Assembly (NCBI RefSeq): GCF_000023125.1
Contig: NC_013037.1
Span: forward strand, 620,001-684,000
DNA length: 64,000 nucleotides
Direction: 5' to 3'
DNA from: Dyadobacter fermentans DSM 18053
Lineage (GTDB): Bacteria; Bacteroidota; Bacteroidia; Cytophagales; Spirosomataceae
Position 1 is the first letter of the stretch. Every line of letters starts with the position of its first letter. Positions 43,865 through 52,114 of the stretch are shown in pieces. The notes beneath the pieces are model-generated. The model did no database searches and was not told where the DNA came from. It saw only the letters and a program-made list of their open reading frames with translations. A program made the position numbers and the translations under genes.

Positions 43865-44894
43865 CCAGACGGGGATGCCGTGGCAGATGCTTTACGTCCA
43901 CCGTCACCTCGTGAATGCTTTCCGGCTGGTGCCTGTACCGCAGGAAAATCTTCACCTTACTGCCCGGCTCGGGCTTATCGAGGTAAATGTAAGTATTGCC
44001 ATTGGTGAATTTCAGGTCTTTCCGGCCACCGAGCGGTTTCCAGTTTTCGGGCTTATCCAATGCATATTCAATGCCGCTGTTGCGCGGGATGCGACCGAAA
44101 AAGTAGTATTGGTCATCATTCGCAAACCTGAGAAACGCGGAATGGCCTCCTTCGATCTCAAAATGACTGGCCTGCGGGCCCTGCTCCGTGCGCACCTTAT
44201 TGATTTGCGTATTCAGGATCTCTTCAAAACTCTGATCGGCCGGAAACTCGACGAAATTGAAATAATCGGGCACGCTGCGCACGCGGATGATCGAAAAGCG
44301 GTAAACCTCTTGCATCGTCGTTTTATCCCTGATTTCGACGGTCAGCGAATCGTTGAGGCGCAAATCGAATTTTCCCGCGTGGTAATTTTCGGCTGGCGTG
44401 GTTTGGATGGCTTTCGAGTGGTCGTTTACAGCTTCCAGCGTGGCGTGACCGATGTAGAACTCGGGATCGGCTTTGAGCGTGCCCATGTCCGTCCAGTCGT
44501 TTTTCACCTGCCCGTTCACAGCCGTCCTGAATTCCAGTTTTTTGAAATCCCAATAGATCTCCGAACGGCCTTGTCTGGGTTTGTAAACCGACGTGTAAGG
44601 ATAGAAATCCAGCGAAAACTGCCCCATCGCTACAAAAAAACGGGAAAGCTTTTCAGTTGTAAAGCTCTGGGTCAGGGTTGAATCCTTGTAAAGGAACTGG
44701 TTGTGGTGGTTGGGAGTGAGGAAGGAGATTTGTCCCGTATGAGAGCCGATGCTGCCGGCCATGGTTACAAGACAGGACTCGCACACCACGCCATCCCGGA
44801 TCTCCTTGACGACGAGCACGTCGTTTTCACTGTGCTGCCCGCTGGCATTGGCAGGGAGGATGGCCAGCAAAACAAAAAGCGCAAATCTTTTCAT
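43151..44894 (-). pseudogene. Sensor histidine kinase split by an apparent frameshift
   Basis: The 5' part is in one frame from ATG 44894: signal peptide (about 1-19), then a 320-residue extracytoplasmic beta-rich region (SEIYWDFKKLEFRTAVNGQ, ESIHEVTVDVKHL) of no recognised family. After VDVKHLPRHP that frame turns into low-complexity R/P/A-rich sequence with no domain and ends at 43593. The kinase continues in the other frame from HGIPVWVDAAL. The switch must lie between 43865 and 43894, where the kinase frame has a TAA. The run GGGG at 43871-43874 (CCCC in the message) is the likely place: one base fewer would read HPVWVDAAL through to the kinase. A sequencing error, a natural mutation or programmed shifting are all possible. 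Confidence 0.8.
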
Positions 44895-45019
44895 GGTTCA
44901 ATCAGGTCTGGTTCAGCCGCAAATACGCCACCACGCCCCACAGCTGCCCGACCAAACCTGAATATGGCACTTTTCAGTTTGAATTTGGAAAATTGTTAGG
45001 CAAAACTGGCGGTAAAGTC

Positions 45020-45027
45020 TAAATTTG
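45020..45027 (+). promoter_or_regulatory. Candidate -7 element for the PhyH gene
   Basis: TAAATTTG is a perfect TAnnTTTG; the best -33 candidate is TTAG 20 bases upstream. A leader of about 115 bases follows, containing the perfect palindrome ATCCCCGG-CT-CCGGGGAT at 45086-45103. Confidence 0.35.
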
Positions 45028-45150
45028 TAACCATGAGATTCGCACCGACACTCTGATATTTCTTCCCGTGCAGCCCTTGCACATCATCCCCGGCTCCGGG
45101 GATCAGGATTTTATTTCCCAATTTTTTTAATCCAATACCATTGAAATCCT

Positions 45151-45918
45151 ATGGAAGGAATACTGAATGCCCAGCAAACAGATCAATTCATCGAGCACGG
45201 TTTTGTGCGCATCGATCAGGCCTTTACCGCCGAAACAGCGGCACAGGCACGTCATATATTATGGAACGACCTCGGCCTCAGCCCGAACGACCCGGCAACC
45301 TGGACGAAACCGGTCGTCCGGCTGGGAATGTACGCGCAGGAGCCATTCGTCGCTTCTGCAAACACGCCCATTTTACACGCCGCGTTCGATCAGCTGGTAG
45401 GAGCGGGCAAATGGCTTCCCTGCCGCAGCATGGGCACTTTCCCCGTCCGGTTCCCGTCGGACGAAGATCCCGGCGACACCGGCTGGCACGTCGACGCCAG
45501 TTTCCCGGGTGACGACCCATCCAACTACTGGGAATATCGGGTTAATGTCCATTCCAAGGGCCGCGGCCTGCTGATGCTCTTCCTGTACTCGGATGTGGGC
45601 GAGCACGACGCCCCCACACGCATCCGCATCGGCTCGCACAAGGACGTAGCGCGGGTATTGGCGCCCGAAGGCGACCGCGGACTAGCATTCATGGAACTGG
45701 CCGAAAAGCTGGCCGGCATGCCCGAAAGAGAAGTCGCCCTGGCCACGGGAAAAGCGGGTACGGTATATCTCTGCCACCCGTTCCTTGCCCACGCCGCCCA
45801 GCCCCATCACGGCACCGAGCCCAAATTCATGGCCCAGCCGCCGCTATTGCTACGCGGTGACTTGTCCGTTAATGGCCCTTCGTGTGTTGAACGGGCTATC
45901 CGGCTAGCGTTGGCGTAG
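45151..45918 (+). CDS. PhyH-family Fe(II)/2-oxoglutarate dioxygenase
   Basis: A 255-residue cytoplasmic enzyme. The iron-binding triad is visible: H113 and D115 in WHVDASF and a distal His in LCHPFLAHAAQPHHG; RAIRL near the end is the usual 2-oxoglutarate-arginine region but the exact Arg is not certain. The N-terminal FIEHGFVRIDQAF is standard for phytanoyl-CoA dioxygenase-like proteins. The substrate is unknown; bacterial members hydroxylate many small molecules. It stands alone before a repeat-rich gap. Confidence 0.88.
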   Translation: MEGILNAQQTDQFIEHGFVRIDQAFTAETAAQARHILWNDLGLSPNDPATWTKPVVRLGMYAQEPFVASANTPILHAAFDQLVGAGKWLPCRSMGTFPVRFPSDEDPGDTGWHVDASFPGDDPSNYWEYRVNVHSKGRGLLMLFLYSDVGEHDAPTRIRIGSHKDVARVLAPEGDRGLAFMELAEKLAGMPEREVALATGKAGTVYLCHPFLAHAAQPHHGTEPKFMAQPPLLLRGDLSVNGPSCVERAIRLALA

Positions 45919-46014
45919 CGGGAAAGGGAGAATGAGAGGAAAGGGGAAACGGGAAAAAAAGAAGCATCGGATCCAGGGGAATAACGGCCCGATGGGAGAT
46001 TTAAAAAGCCACGG

Positions 46015-46150
46015 AGCGGGAACCTGTTTATCGCAACCGGTTGCCCGATTCAACGCTGGCCCCGTCGGGGCCTCCTTCGATGCAATCAGGCGGCTCCGAC
46101 GGAGCCAAAACGTGGGTCGTGACTGGTTGCTATAAACAGGATGGCCCGCT
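46015..46150. repeat. REP-like palindromic element with two inner hairpins
   Basis: Outer arms 46015-46041 and 46122-46150 match over most of their length (CCTGTTTATCGCAACCGGT against the inverted CCTGTTTATAGCAACCAGT, plus AGCGGG/CCCGCT). Inside lie two hairpins: GGCCCCGTCGGGGCC (46058-46072) and GGCTCCGACGGAGCC (46092-46106). Conserved arms with variable cores are typical of REP/BIME elements. Confidence 0.7.
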
Positions 46151-46164
46151 GGGCGAGGTTTTCG

Positions 46165-46339
46165 TCATCCTTTCTTCCCATCCTCCATTTCTTTCATTCT
46201 CCCTTTTTCCCTTCCTTTCATTCTCCCTTTTACCTTCCTTTCATTCTCCCTTCTCTATTCCTTCATCTTCCCTTTTCTCCATTCCTCCATCTCGCTTTTT
46301 TGCCTTCCTTAATCCTCCCTTTTTCCCTCCCTCAATCTC
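46165..46339. repeat. Polypyrimidine tandem repeat
   Basis: About 175 bases of almost only C and T. Three units of 23-24 bases starting CTTTCATTCTCCCTT are recognisable at 46191, 46215 and 46238; the rest is degenerate. The mirror strand is a long purine tract that could form a triplex. Confidence 0.75.
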
Positions 46340-47488
46340 CTACCATTCCGCTGCGCTGCCGTCGTCGTGGGACCATAGCGGGTTTTTCCAGTTATGGCCG
46401 ATGGCTGCCATTTTTCGTACCTGTTCTTCATCCACCTCGATGCCCAGGCCGGGACCGGATGGGATGTTGACGAAGCCGTCGTGGTAGTCGAATACCGTTC
46501 GGTCAGTGAGGTAGTCCATCAGGTCGCTGCCCTGGTTGTAGTGGATGCCCAGGCTTTGTTCCTGGATAAATGCGTTGTGGGAGGTGGCGTCTACCTGCAA
46601 GCATGCTGCCAATGCGATGGGGCCCAGCGGGCAATGCGGTGCTGCGGCCACGTCGAATGCCTCGGCCATGGACAGGATTTTTTTGCATTCGGTAATGCCC
46701 CCGGCGTGGGAGAGGTCGGGCTGGATAATGTCGACGTAGCCGTCCATGAGCAGGTTTTTGAAATCCCAGCGGCTGAACATCCGCTCGCCTGTGGCAATGG
46801 GGATGGAAGTATGCGCGGCGATTTCACGCAATGCCTCGTTGTTTTCAGCCAGCACGGGCTCCTCGATAAACATCGGGCGGAACGGTTCCAGCTCTTTCGC
46901 CAGCACCTTGGCCATGGGCTTATGCAGCCTGCCGTGGAAATCCACGCCGATTTCGATTTTGTAGCCTAATGCCTCGCGGATCGACGCAACCCGTTTGATA
47001 GCCAGATCGATCTTTTCGAAAGAATCAATGTACTGCATTTCATTGGTCGCATTCATTTTAATGGCCTTGAAACCGCGGTCGAAGCATTCGGTCGCAGCAC
47101 CGGCAACTTCGTCGGGCCGGTCGCCGCCGATCCAGGAGTATACCTTGATTTTATCCCGGCATTTGCCGCCAAGCAGCTGGTAAACAGGCGCATTGAAGAA
47201 TTTGCCTTTAATATCCCACAATGCCTGGTCGATGCCCGCGATGGCGCTCATCAGGATCGGGCCGCCGCGGTAGAAGCCGCCCCGGTACATGGTGTTCCAA
47301 TGTCCTTCAATGTCCAGCGGGTCTTTGCCGATCAGCGCTTCCATGAGCTCATGCACGGCGGCGGCCACGGTGGCGGCCTTACCCTCAATCACCGGCTCGC
47401 CCCAGCCGACAATGCCTTCGTCCGTTTCAATTTTCAAAAACAACCATCTGGGCGGCACCTGGAACAGCTCGTAACTTCTGATTTTCAT
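46340..47488 (-). CDS. dgoD: D-galactonate dehydratase
   Basis: A 382-residue cytoplasmic enolase-superfamily enzyme that dehydrates D-galactonate to 2-dehydro-3-deoxy-D-galactonate. Length equals that of the classical DgoD. Characteristic parts: [40 protein letters not shown], the metal-binding positions in VDFHGR, IEEPV and GERMF, and the catalytic His in [15 protein letters not shown]. No kinase or aldolase of the DeLey-Doudoroff route is adjacent; the upstream gene is a START-domain protein. Convergent with the PhyH gene across the repeat-rich gap. Confidence 0.93.
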   Translation of the reverse strand: MKIRSYELFQVPPRWLFLKIETDEGIVGWGEPVIEGKAATVAAAVHELMEALIGKDPLDIEGHWNTMYRGGFYRGGPILMSAIAGIDQALWDIKGKFFNAPVYQLLGGKCRDKIKVYSWIGGDRPDEVAGAATECFDRGFKAIKMNATNEMQYIDSFEKIDLAIKRVASIREALGYKIEIGVDFHGRLHKPMAKVLAKELEPFRPMFIEEPVLAENNEALREIAAHTSIPIATGERMFSRWDFKNLLMDGYVDIIQPDLSHAGGITECKKILSMAEAFDVAAAPHCPLGPIALAACLQVDATSHNAFIQEQSLGIHYNQGSDLMDYLTDRTVFDYHDGFVNIPSGPGLGIEVDEEQVRKMAAIGHNWKNPLWSHDDGSAAEW

Positions 47489-47518
47489 TCTATTTTTCTT
47501 TTACATTATATAACCCTT

Positions 47519-48157
47519 CTAATTGGCTATAAATGTAAGGGAGGCATTGGTATATTTCGGCAATTTGAGCTGTTGTTTCATGCTTTTAAATGTTTCCATG
47601 GGCCCTTCCGCCGCAAATGCATTCACGGCCCAGGCCGGAACGTAGCCTCCGGGGTCGGTGTGCAGCGTGTATTCGATGCGGACTTTGCCTTGCACGGGCG
47701 TGAGTACCCAGCGGCCTTTGGAATCTTTTACGCGCACGACATTCTTTTTGACCGGAACAATCCCCGCGACCACCGGACCGTCGATCGTCACCACGCCGGT
47801 CAGCGGGTTTTGTTTCGCCACGAGGTGCGCTACAAAATCGCGGTTATCGAGCGGCCAGGGCAGGCTTATTTCAGAATGGTAGTACAAATCATTGGGGGAC
47901 AACTTCTTGACGAGCGTGCAAGACTTCGTTTTATAGACCCACTGCGTGCCGGCTTCCACATCCATCACCAGCGCCGCCATCTGCGCCAGCGAAGCGTCCA
48001 CCACGCAATCCACCTTAATGGCCTTGATCTTCGAATCGGGCACGGCGGAGGAGTAAATGCGGATCTGCTCCTCGTCTGCAATGAGTTTCCATTTGTGCTG
48101 CGCGATCACCGGCGCCGTAATCAATGCGAAGATGAATAGAAGAGTGAATTTTGGCAT
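47519..48157 (-). CDS. Exported START-domain protein
   Basis: A 212-residue protein with a signal peptide (about 1-19, ending VIAQ) and a START/SRPBCC lipid-binding fold (IRIYSSAVPDSKIKAIKV, WVYKTKSCTLVKKLSPND, PWPLDNRDFVAHL). Such domains bind lipids or steroids in a deep pocket; bacterial exported members are uncharacterised. dgoD begins 30 bases downstream on the same strand, so the two may form an operon, although no metabolic link is obvious. Confidence 0.88.
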   Translation of the reverse strand: MPKFTLLFIFALITAPVIAQHKWKLIADEEQIRIYSSAVPDSKIKAIKVDCVVDASLAQMAALVMDVEAGTQWVYKTKSCTLVKKLSPNDLYYHSEISLPWPLDNRDFVAHLVAKQNPLTGVVTIDGPVVAGIVPVKKNVVRVKDSKGRWVLTPVQGKVRIEYTLHTDPGGYVPAWAVNAFAAEGPMETFKSMKQQLKLPKYTNASLTFIAN

Positions 48158-48347
48158 TTGTTGGAAAATGTTACATGCCTACGGCATTTGGTATTGAGGT
48201 CGTGATGTGAATGCTACCAATACTACGTCCCTAACGGGACTTACGAAATCAAATCCCGCCAGGGATGTAATATTGGTAGCAAGCAGTGAATAACGATATT
48301 CGGAAAGTGCCGGAGGCACGTAACTCACCAATCATCCGTTTTCACCA
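48158..48347. other. Intergenic region carrying a REP-like element
   Basis: No gene. A half-element TTACATGCCTACGGCAT lies at 48171-48187 and a complete palindrome at 48213-48280. Confidence 0.6.
48213..48280. repeat. REP-like palindrome, GCTACCAATA family
   Basis: Arms GCTACCAATACTACGTCCCT (48213-48232) and AGGGATGTAATATTGGTAGC (48261-48280) are inverted copies matching at 18 of 20 positions. Inner mini-hairpins are TCCCTAACGGGA and ATCCCGCCAGGGAT. The arm GTAATATTGGTAGC recurs exactly at 59517-59530. Confidence 0.8.
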
Positions 48348-49112
48348 TCACATCGAAAATGAAATTCCCTCTAACCCGGCCCGGTCATACTTCTCCTTCA
48401 CGAAGCGATACAGGTAAGGCGATTTGTTGGCGGCGCCGACGCGTTTTTCTTCGAGCCTTTCGAGGATGTCGTAGCTCATAAGCAGTTTCTGGAAATTGCG
48501 GCGGTCGAACGGGCGGTCGAGGATGGTTTCGTACAGGCGCTGGAGTTCCGGCATGGTGAACTTCTCGGGCAGGAGGTTGTAGCCCACCGGCTGGTTGCGG
48601 ATGCGCTGGCGTAGCGCCTTCAATGCACGTTCGATCATTTCGTTGTGGTCGAAAAGCAGCCTGGGCACCTCGGCGAGGGACCACCAGCGGCATTCGTCGG
48701 TAAACCAATCGGGCGTGGGCTGCACCTGGGCAAATTCAACGAGGGCGAAATAGCCGATCGACACCGTGCGGCGGAAGATAATGCCATCGAAAAAGCCTTT
48801 TCCAAATGTCGCTTCGAGCTTTTCAAGCAGTTCCTTTTCCGGGTGGTATACGTACCGGTTCACATTTCCGAAGGTGTAAAACTGTTGCAAAAACACATCG
48901 CTCAGCCCCGTGCGCTGGCTGAGAATGCGCCCGGCAGCGTCGTCGGCCGACTCGTCGAGCAGGATATGCCCGCCGGGCAGGCTCCATTCTTCGGTGCCTT
49001 TCCAGCGCAGCAGCAGCACTTTCAGTTCGCCTTCATGGAAGCCGAACACCGTGCAGTCGAGCGACACCTCTTTCAGCGCATTGTCAAAAAACTCTCTCAA
49101 TTTATGCTCCAT
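48348..49112 (-). CDS. Nudix-domain transcriptional regulator (NrtR/AraR-like)
   Basis: A 254-residue protein: an N-terminal Nudix fold (about 15-160) and a C-terminal winged helix (about 175-245; LLPEKFTMPELQRLYETI, FDRRNFQKLLMSYDILERLE). The Nudix box is degenerate: GGHILLDESADDAAGRILSQ keeps the two Gly and the first acidic residue but lacks the REUxEExGU core, so catalysis is unlikely and the domain is probably a ligand sensor. AraR of Bacteroides, a sugar-responsive repressor, has the same layout. It is divergent from a sugar-isomerase-like gene, its likely target. ATG 49112 is used; the frame begins at 49130. Confidence 0.88.
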   Translation of the reverse strand: MEHKLREFFDNALKEVSLDCTVFGFHEGELKVLLLRWKGTEEWSLPGGHILLDESADDAAGRILSQRTGLSDVFLQQFYTFGNVNRYVYHPEKELLEKLEATFGKGFFDGIIFRRTVSIGYFALVEFAQVQPTPDWFTDECRWWSLAEVPRLLFDHNEMIERALKALRQRIRNQPVGYNLLPEKFTMPELQRLYETILDRPFDRRNFQKLLMSYDILERLEEKRVGAANKSPYLYRFVKEKYDRAGLEGISFSM

Positions 49113-49163
49113 GGGACAAAGGAAGGGCAACAGGAAATAAAATCAATGCGTAAATTTTACACA

Positions 49164-49179
49164 AAGAAAAATTTCTTTA
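49164..49179. promoter_or_regulatory. Candidate operator in the Nudix-regulator/isomerase divergent region
   Basis: AAAGAAA-AA-TTTCTTT is a perfect 7-bp inverted repeat, flanked by ACAC at 49160-49163 and GTGT at 49186-49189, in the middle of the 152-base divergent spacer. It fits an autoregulatory site for the Nudix regulator; this is a positional inference. Confidence 0.4.
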
Positions 49180-49264
49180 TCATTGTGTCTGCCTTTCGAA
49201 TGGTAAAATTCAATTTTTTATCGGGATAGTCACCTTCATTTCTGCAATCCTAACTCATTGTTTC

Positions 49265-50278
49265 ATGAACACAACACGCCGTCAATTCCTCGGCCAGCTC
49301 GGACTGGCCACTGCCGGGCTCGGTTTCGCACCGCTCGCCGCGCGGCCAGCCGCCAAATTCAGTTTCGACATTTCCCTCGCCGAGTTTTCGTTCGCCTCAG
49401 AGCTTTTCAGCGGTAAAATGACCAATATGGATTTTCCGGCGCGGGCGAAGAATGACTATAACATCACCATTCTCGAATACGTTTCCGGCTTTTTTAACAA
49501 TAAACACAAGGATCAGGTCTATCTCAAAGAGCTGAAACAGCGCTGCGACGACCTGGGTATGAAAAATCACCTCATCATGGTCGACGGCGAAAACCTCACG
49601 GCGTTGGATGACGCGGCGCGGACCAAGGCCGTGGAAGCGCATTATCCCTGGGTAGATGCCGCCAAATTCCTGGGCTGCTCGGCCATCCGCGTGAACCTCG
49701 GCGACGCGATGGCGATGCTTTCGGGCAAAAAGGAGGAAGGCACGCCCGCACAACTCGCCACGGCCGCTGTGGACGGCTACGGCAGGCTTCTCGAATTTGC
49801 AGGCAAGGCAGGCATCAATGTGATCGTGGAAAACCACTTCGGAGTGTCCACCGATCCCGATTGGCTGGTAGGGGTGATGAAGCAACTGAAAGCGCCGAAC
49901 AAAGGCCTGCTGCCCGATTTTGGCAACTTTTGCGCCGAAAGAAGCAAGCCCGAAACGCTGGATATCAAAGGGTTTATGGCGACCAAATGCGTGAAGGAAC
50001 ACGATAAATACGAAGGCGTGCGGAAAATGATGCCCTACGCGAAAGGGATCAGCGCAAAAACGCACCAGTTCGACGCGAACGGCAACGACCCGGAGACCGA
50101 TTTTATCAAAATTTTCAAGATCATCAAGGACTCCGGCTGGAACAACGGCATCGTGGGAATCGAGTATGAAGGCGGCCTGATGCGCGAAATGGGCGGCGAT
50201 ACTTCCAAGCCTACCAACGACGAGGGTATCCGCAAGACGAAAGCGCTGTTGGAGAAGGTGTTAAAGGAGTTAGGTTAA
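49265..50278 (+). CDS. Tat-exported sugar phosphate isomerase/epimerase-like protein
   Basis: A 337-residue AP-endonuclease-2-type TIM barrel. The N-terminus is a twin-arginine signal (TTRRQFLGQLGLATAGLGF). Barrel signs include AAKFLGCSAIRVNLGDAM, INVIVENHFGVSTDP and LLPDFGNFC, with the metal-binding Glu, His and Asp expected for the family (ENH, PDFGN, KTHQFD, GIEYEGG). Likely acts on a free sugar or derivative in the periplasm. Placed opposite the Nudix regulator and probably controlled by it. Confidence 0.86.
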   Translation: MNTTRRQFLGQLGLATAGLGFAPLAARPAAKFSFDISLAEFSFASELFSGKMTNMDFPARAKNDYNITILEYVSGFFNNKHKDQVYLKELKQRCDDLGMKNHLIMVDGENLTALDDAARTKAVEAHYPWVDAAKFLGCSAIRVNLGDAMAMLSGKKEEGTPAQLATAAVDGYGRLLEFAGKAGINVIVENHFGVSTDPDWLVGVMKQLKAPNKGLLPDFGNFCAERSKPETLDIKGFMATKCVKEHDKYEGVRKMMPYAKGISAKTHQFDANGNDPETDFIKIFKIIKDSGWNNGIVGIEYEGGLMREMGGDTSKPTNDEGIRKTKALLEKVLKELG

Positions 50279-50344
50279 TGTGCTTTTGATGCAACAATTG
50301 TGTACATTCAAGTGTCGTAAGGTTACAAAGCAAACAGGTCAACT

Positions 50345-51028
50345 ATGAAAAGATGTTGTGCAATCCTCGTTTTGACGGCCCTTACACAGGCATTTGTATT
50401 TGGACAATCCGAAACAGAAGCGAGGCGATGGCATTTCGGTGCCTTTGCAGGGCCGCAATTAGCTTTTTCCCTGCCCAAACAATCCGGCAGCAAGCCTTCC
50501 AGGGGCATGATAGCCGGGGTGGATGTGGGTTACCGCTTTCAAAACGGGGCCCGGGGCTGGTCGGCGCATGTGCAACCGAATTTTTCACTGCTCCGGAATT
50601 CTACTACCAGTGGCGACGAGACTACCGTGCAGTTTACCACATTGGAATCGGAAGCCAGCTCCGTGCATTTGCCATTTTTTGTTCGTTACACGTTCATGGA
50701 CGGTAAAATCCGGCCGTTTGCGGAGGCGGGCGGCAACTGGGCGATGCGGACGAATGTTTCCTACCAGACAACAGGCCGTTTCTGTCCCGATGGCGCCGCA
50801 TGCACGCCGATCGAAAGTGATGACAAAATAAAGAATGCGGAGGTAAACCGGATCGGGGCGCTCATAAGCGCAGGCGTGCAGATAGACGCGGGCAAAGCGG
50901 TTATCCCGATCACCCTCCGCGTGATCCAGGATGTTATCAGAAGGGAGATAGATTTAGAACCCATTGGCGGCACTTACCGGAACCCGCGCGGCCGCCTCAT
51001 CCAGCTTACGGCTGGTATCACATTTTAA
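50345..51028 (+). CDS. Outer-membrane beta-barrel protein (PorT/OmpA-barrel type)
   Basis: A 227-residue protein with a signal peptide (about 1-20, ending VFGQ). The body is alternating beta sequence (WHFGAFAGPQLAFSLP, AGVDVGYRFQNGARGWS, SVHLPFFVRYTFMDGKIRPF), typical of an eight-strand barrel with an aromatic end (LIQLTAGITF). No enzymatic motif is present. A strong terminator follows. Confidence 0.82.
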   Translation: MKRCCAILVLTALTQAFVFGQSETEARRWHFGAFAGPQLAFSLPKQSGSKPSRGMIAGVDVGYRFQNGARGWSAHVQPNFSLLRNSTTSGDETTVQFTTLESEASSVHLPFFVRYTFMDGKIRPFAEAGGNWAMRTNVSYQTTGRFCPDGAACTPIESDDKIKNAEVNRIGALISAGVQIDAGKAVIPITLRVIQDVIRREIDLEPIGGTYRNPRGRLIQLTAGITF

Positions 51029-51056
51029 GCCACCCTGTCATTGTTCTTTGATGTCC

Positions 51057-51085
51057 GACCGCCGGTCTTCCCGGCGGTCTTTTTT
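51057..51085 (+). terminator. Terminator after the beta-barrel gene
   Basis: GACCGCCGG, a TCTTC loop and CCGGCGGTC followed by TTTTTT. Confidence 0.88.
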
Positions 51086-51318
51086 GTATTCCCCCAAAAA
51101 AAATCTGCACTTTTTTTGATTATCCCGGCGTAAGAAACGGACACTATAAAATACTGGTAATCATGCCGATCAAATGTTGTCTGTCGGACACAAACGATAT
51201 CGAATAATGCAATTTTTTAAAAATATAGATCAATTGACCGCGTGTCCTTCCCTTCTTTCCTGTCTTATCATTAAAGGCCTCTTTTAGAACAATATCAATT
51301 TATATTTAAAGTATACCA

Positions 51319-52071
51319 ATGCTTTCATCGCCGGGTTCGGAGTATAGCGGGAACGAGACTTCCCGCGAGATGGGTGGAACGGAGCCGCATGAAAACGTGC
51401 TCGGGCGTTCGGAGGAGGGTAGGAGCGACCGCGTCCGTCCGGACCGGGTCCATCCAGACCGGGTCCATCCAGACCGGGTCCATCCAGACCGGGTCCATCC
51501 AGACAAAGAGCTTTTTATCCGCAAGACGTTCGAGGAGAACCCTGAGGAGGGTTGTGCATTGCTGTTCAGGCTGTATTACAGTCCGTTGTGTTCCTATGCC
51601 GTGCGGTTTTTGTATTCCAAAGAAGCTGCCGCCGACCTGGTGTCGGAGCTGTTTTATGCTTTCTGGAAAAACCGGTCTTATGAGTCCGTGAAATCTTCCT
51701 ACCGGGCCTACCTGTTCAAGTCCGTTCAGAACAGGGCTTACAACCTACTGGCCAGCGACCTCAAAAACACGGATTCGTTCGAGCAAATGCCCCACTACGA
51801 CGTAGCGTCGACTGAGCGGCCCGAGGCGCTGATGTATTTCGAAGAACTCGCCAGCCGCATCGACCACATTGTGGAACAGCTACCGCCGCAATGCCAGAAA
51901 GTGTTCATGCTCAACCGCTTCGAGAACAAGAAGATCCAGGAGATCGCTGCTGAAATGAACCTGTCGAGCCGGACCGTCGAAGGGCATATCAGCAAGGCGC
52001 TGAGCATGCTCCGGCAGGGGCTGAAAGACCACTGGACATGGCTGCTGCTGCTTGCACCGATTTTGAATTAA
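51319..52071 (+). CDS. ECF sigma factor with repeat-bearing N-terminus
   Basis: A 250-residue FecI-like sigma factor. Regions 2 (LLFRLYYSPLCSYAVRFLYS, AADLVSELFYAFWKNR, YRAYLFKSVQNRAYNLL) and 4 (LPPQCQKVFMLNRFENKKIQ, IAAEMNLSSRTVEGHISKAL) are complete. The first 63 residues are extra to the family: a polar stretch and then five DRVxP units (about 37-61) coded by 15-base repeats. It heads the operon sigma - FecR - STN-SusC - SusD - mannonate dehydratase, with gaps of 43, 33, 19 and 9 bases, and should be held inactive by the FecR protein until the transporter binds substrate. The start at 51319 keeps the repeats in the protein. Confidence 0.9.
   Translation: MLSSPGSEYSGNETSREMGGTEPHENVLGRSEEGRSDRVRPDRVHPDRVHPDRVHPDRVHPDKELFIRKTFEENPEEGCALLFRLYYSPLCSYAVRFLYSKEAAADLVSELFYAFWKNRSYESVKSSYRAYLFKSVQNRAYNLLASDLKNTDSFEQMPHYDVASTERPEALMYFEELASRIDHIVEQLPPQCQKVFMLNRFENKKIQEIAAEMNLSSRTVEGHISKALSMLRQGLKDHWTWLLLLAPILN
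51427..51501 (+). repeat. 15-bp in-frame minisatellite in the sigma-factor gene
   Basis: One degenerate (GACCGCGTCCGTCCG) and four identical units GACCGGGTCCATCCA, each coding DRVHP. The unit is a multiple of three, so copy-number change would alter length without breaking the frame. Confidence 0.92.
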
Positions 52072-52114
52072 CCGAAACATCCTTACCACTATTTCGATAT
52101 TAAATCCACTGATC

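Larger units (their letters stand above)
45919..46339. other. Gene-free region of purine/pyrimidine tracts and a REP-like element
   Basis: A 421-base gap with no gene. It opens with a purine tract (45919-45964), then the palindromic element at 46015-46150, then a pyrimidine tract (46165-46339). The 11-mer AAAGGGAGAAT of the purine tract recurs inverted in the pyrimidine tract (ATTCTCCCTTT), so the outer parts may also pair. Confidence 0.75.

Noticed and set aside
46141..46470. Plus-strand frame in the pyrimidine tract (Ser/Phe/Pro-rich)
   Set aside because: The composition comes entirely from the CT repeat and it runs into the antisense of dgoD.
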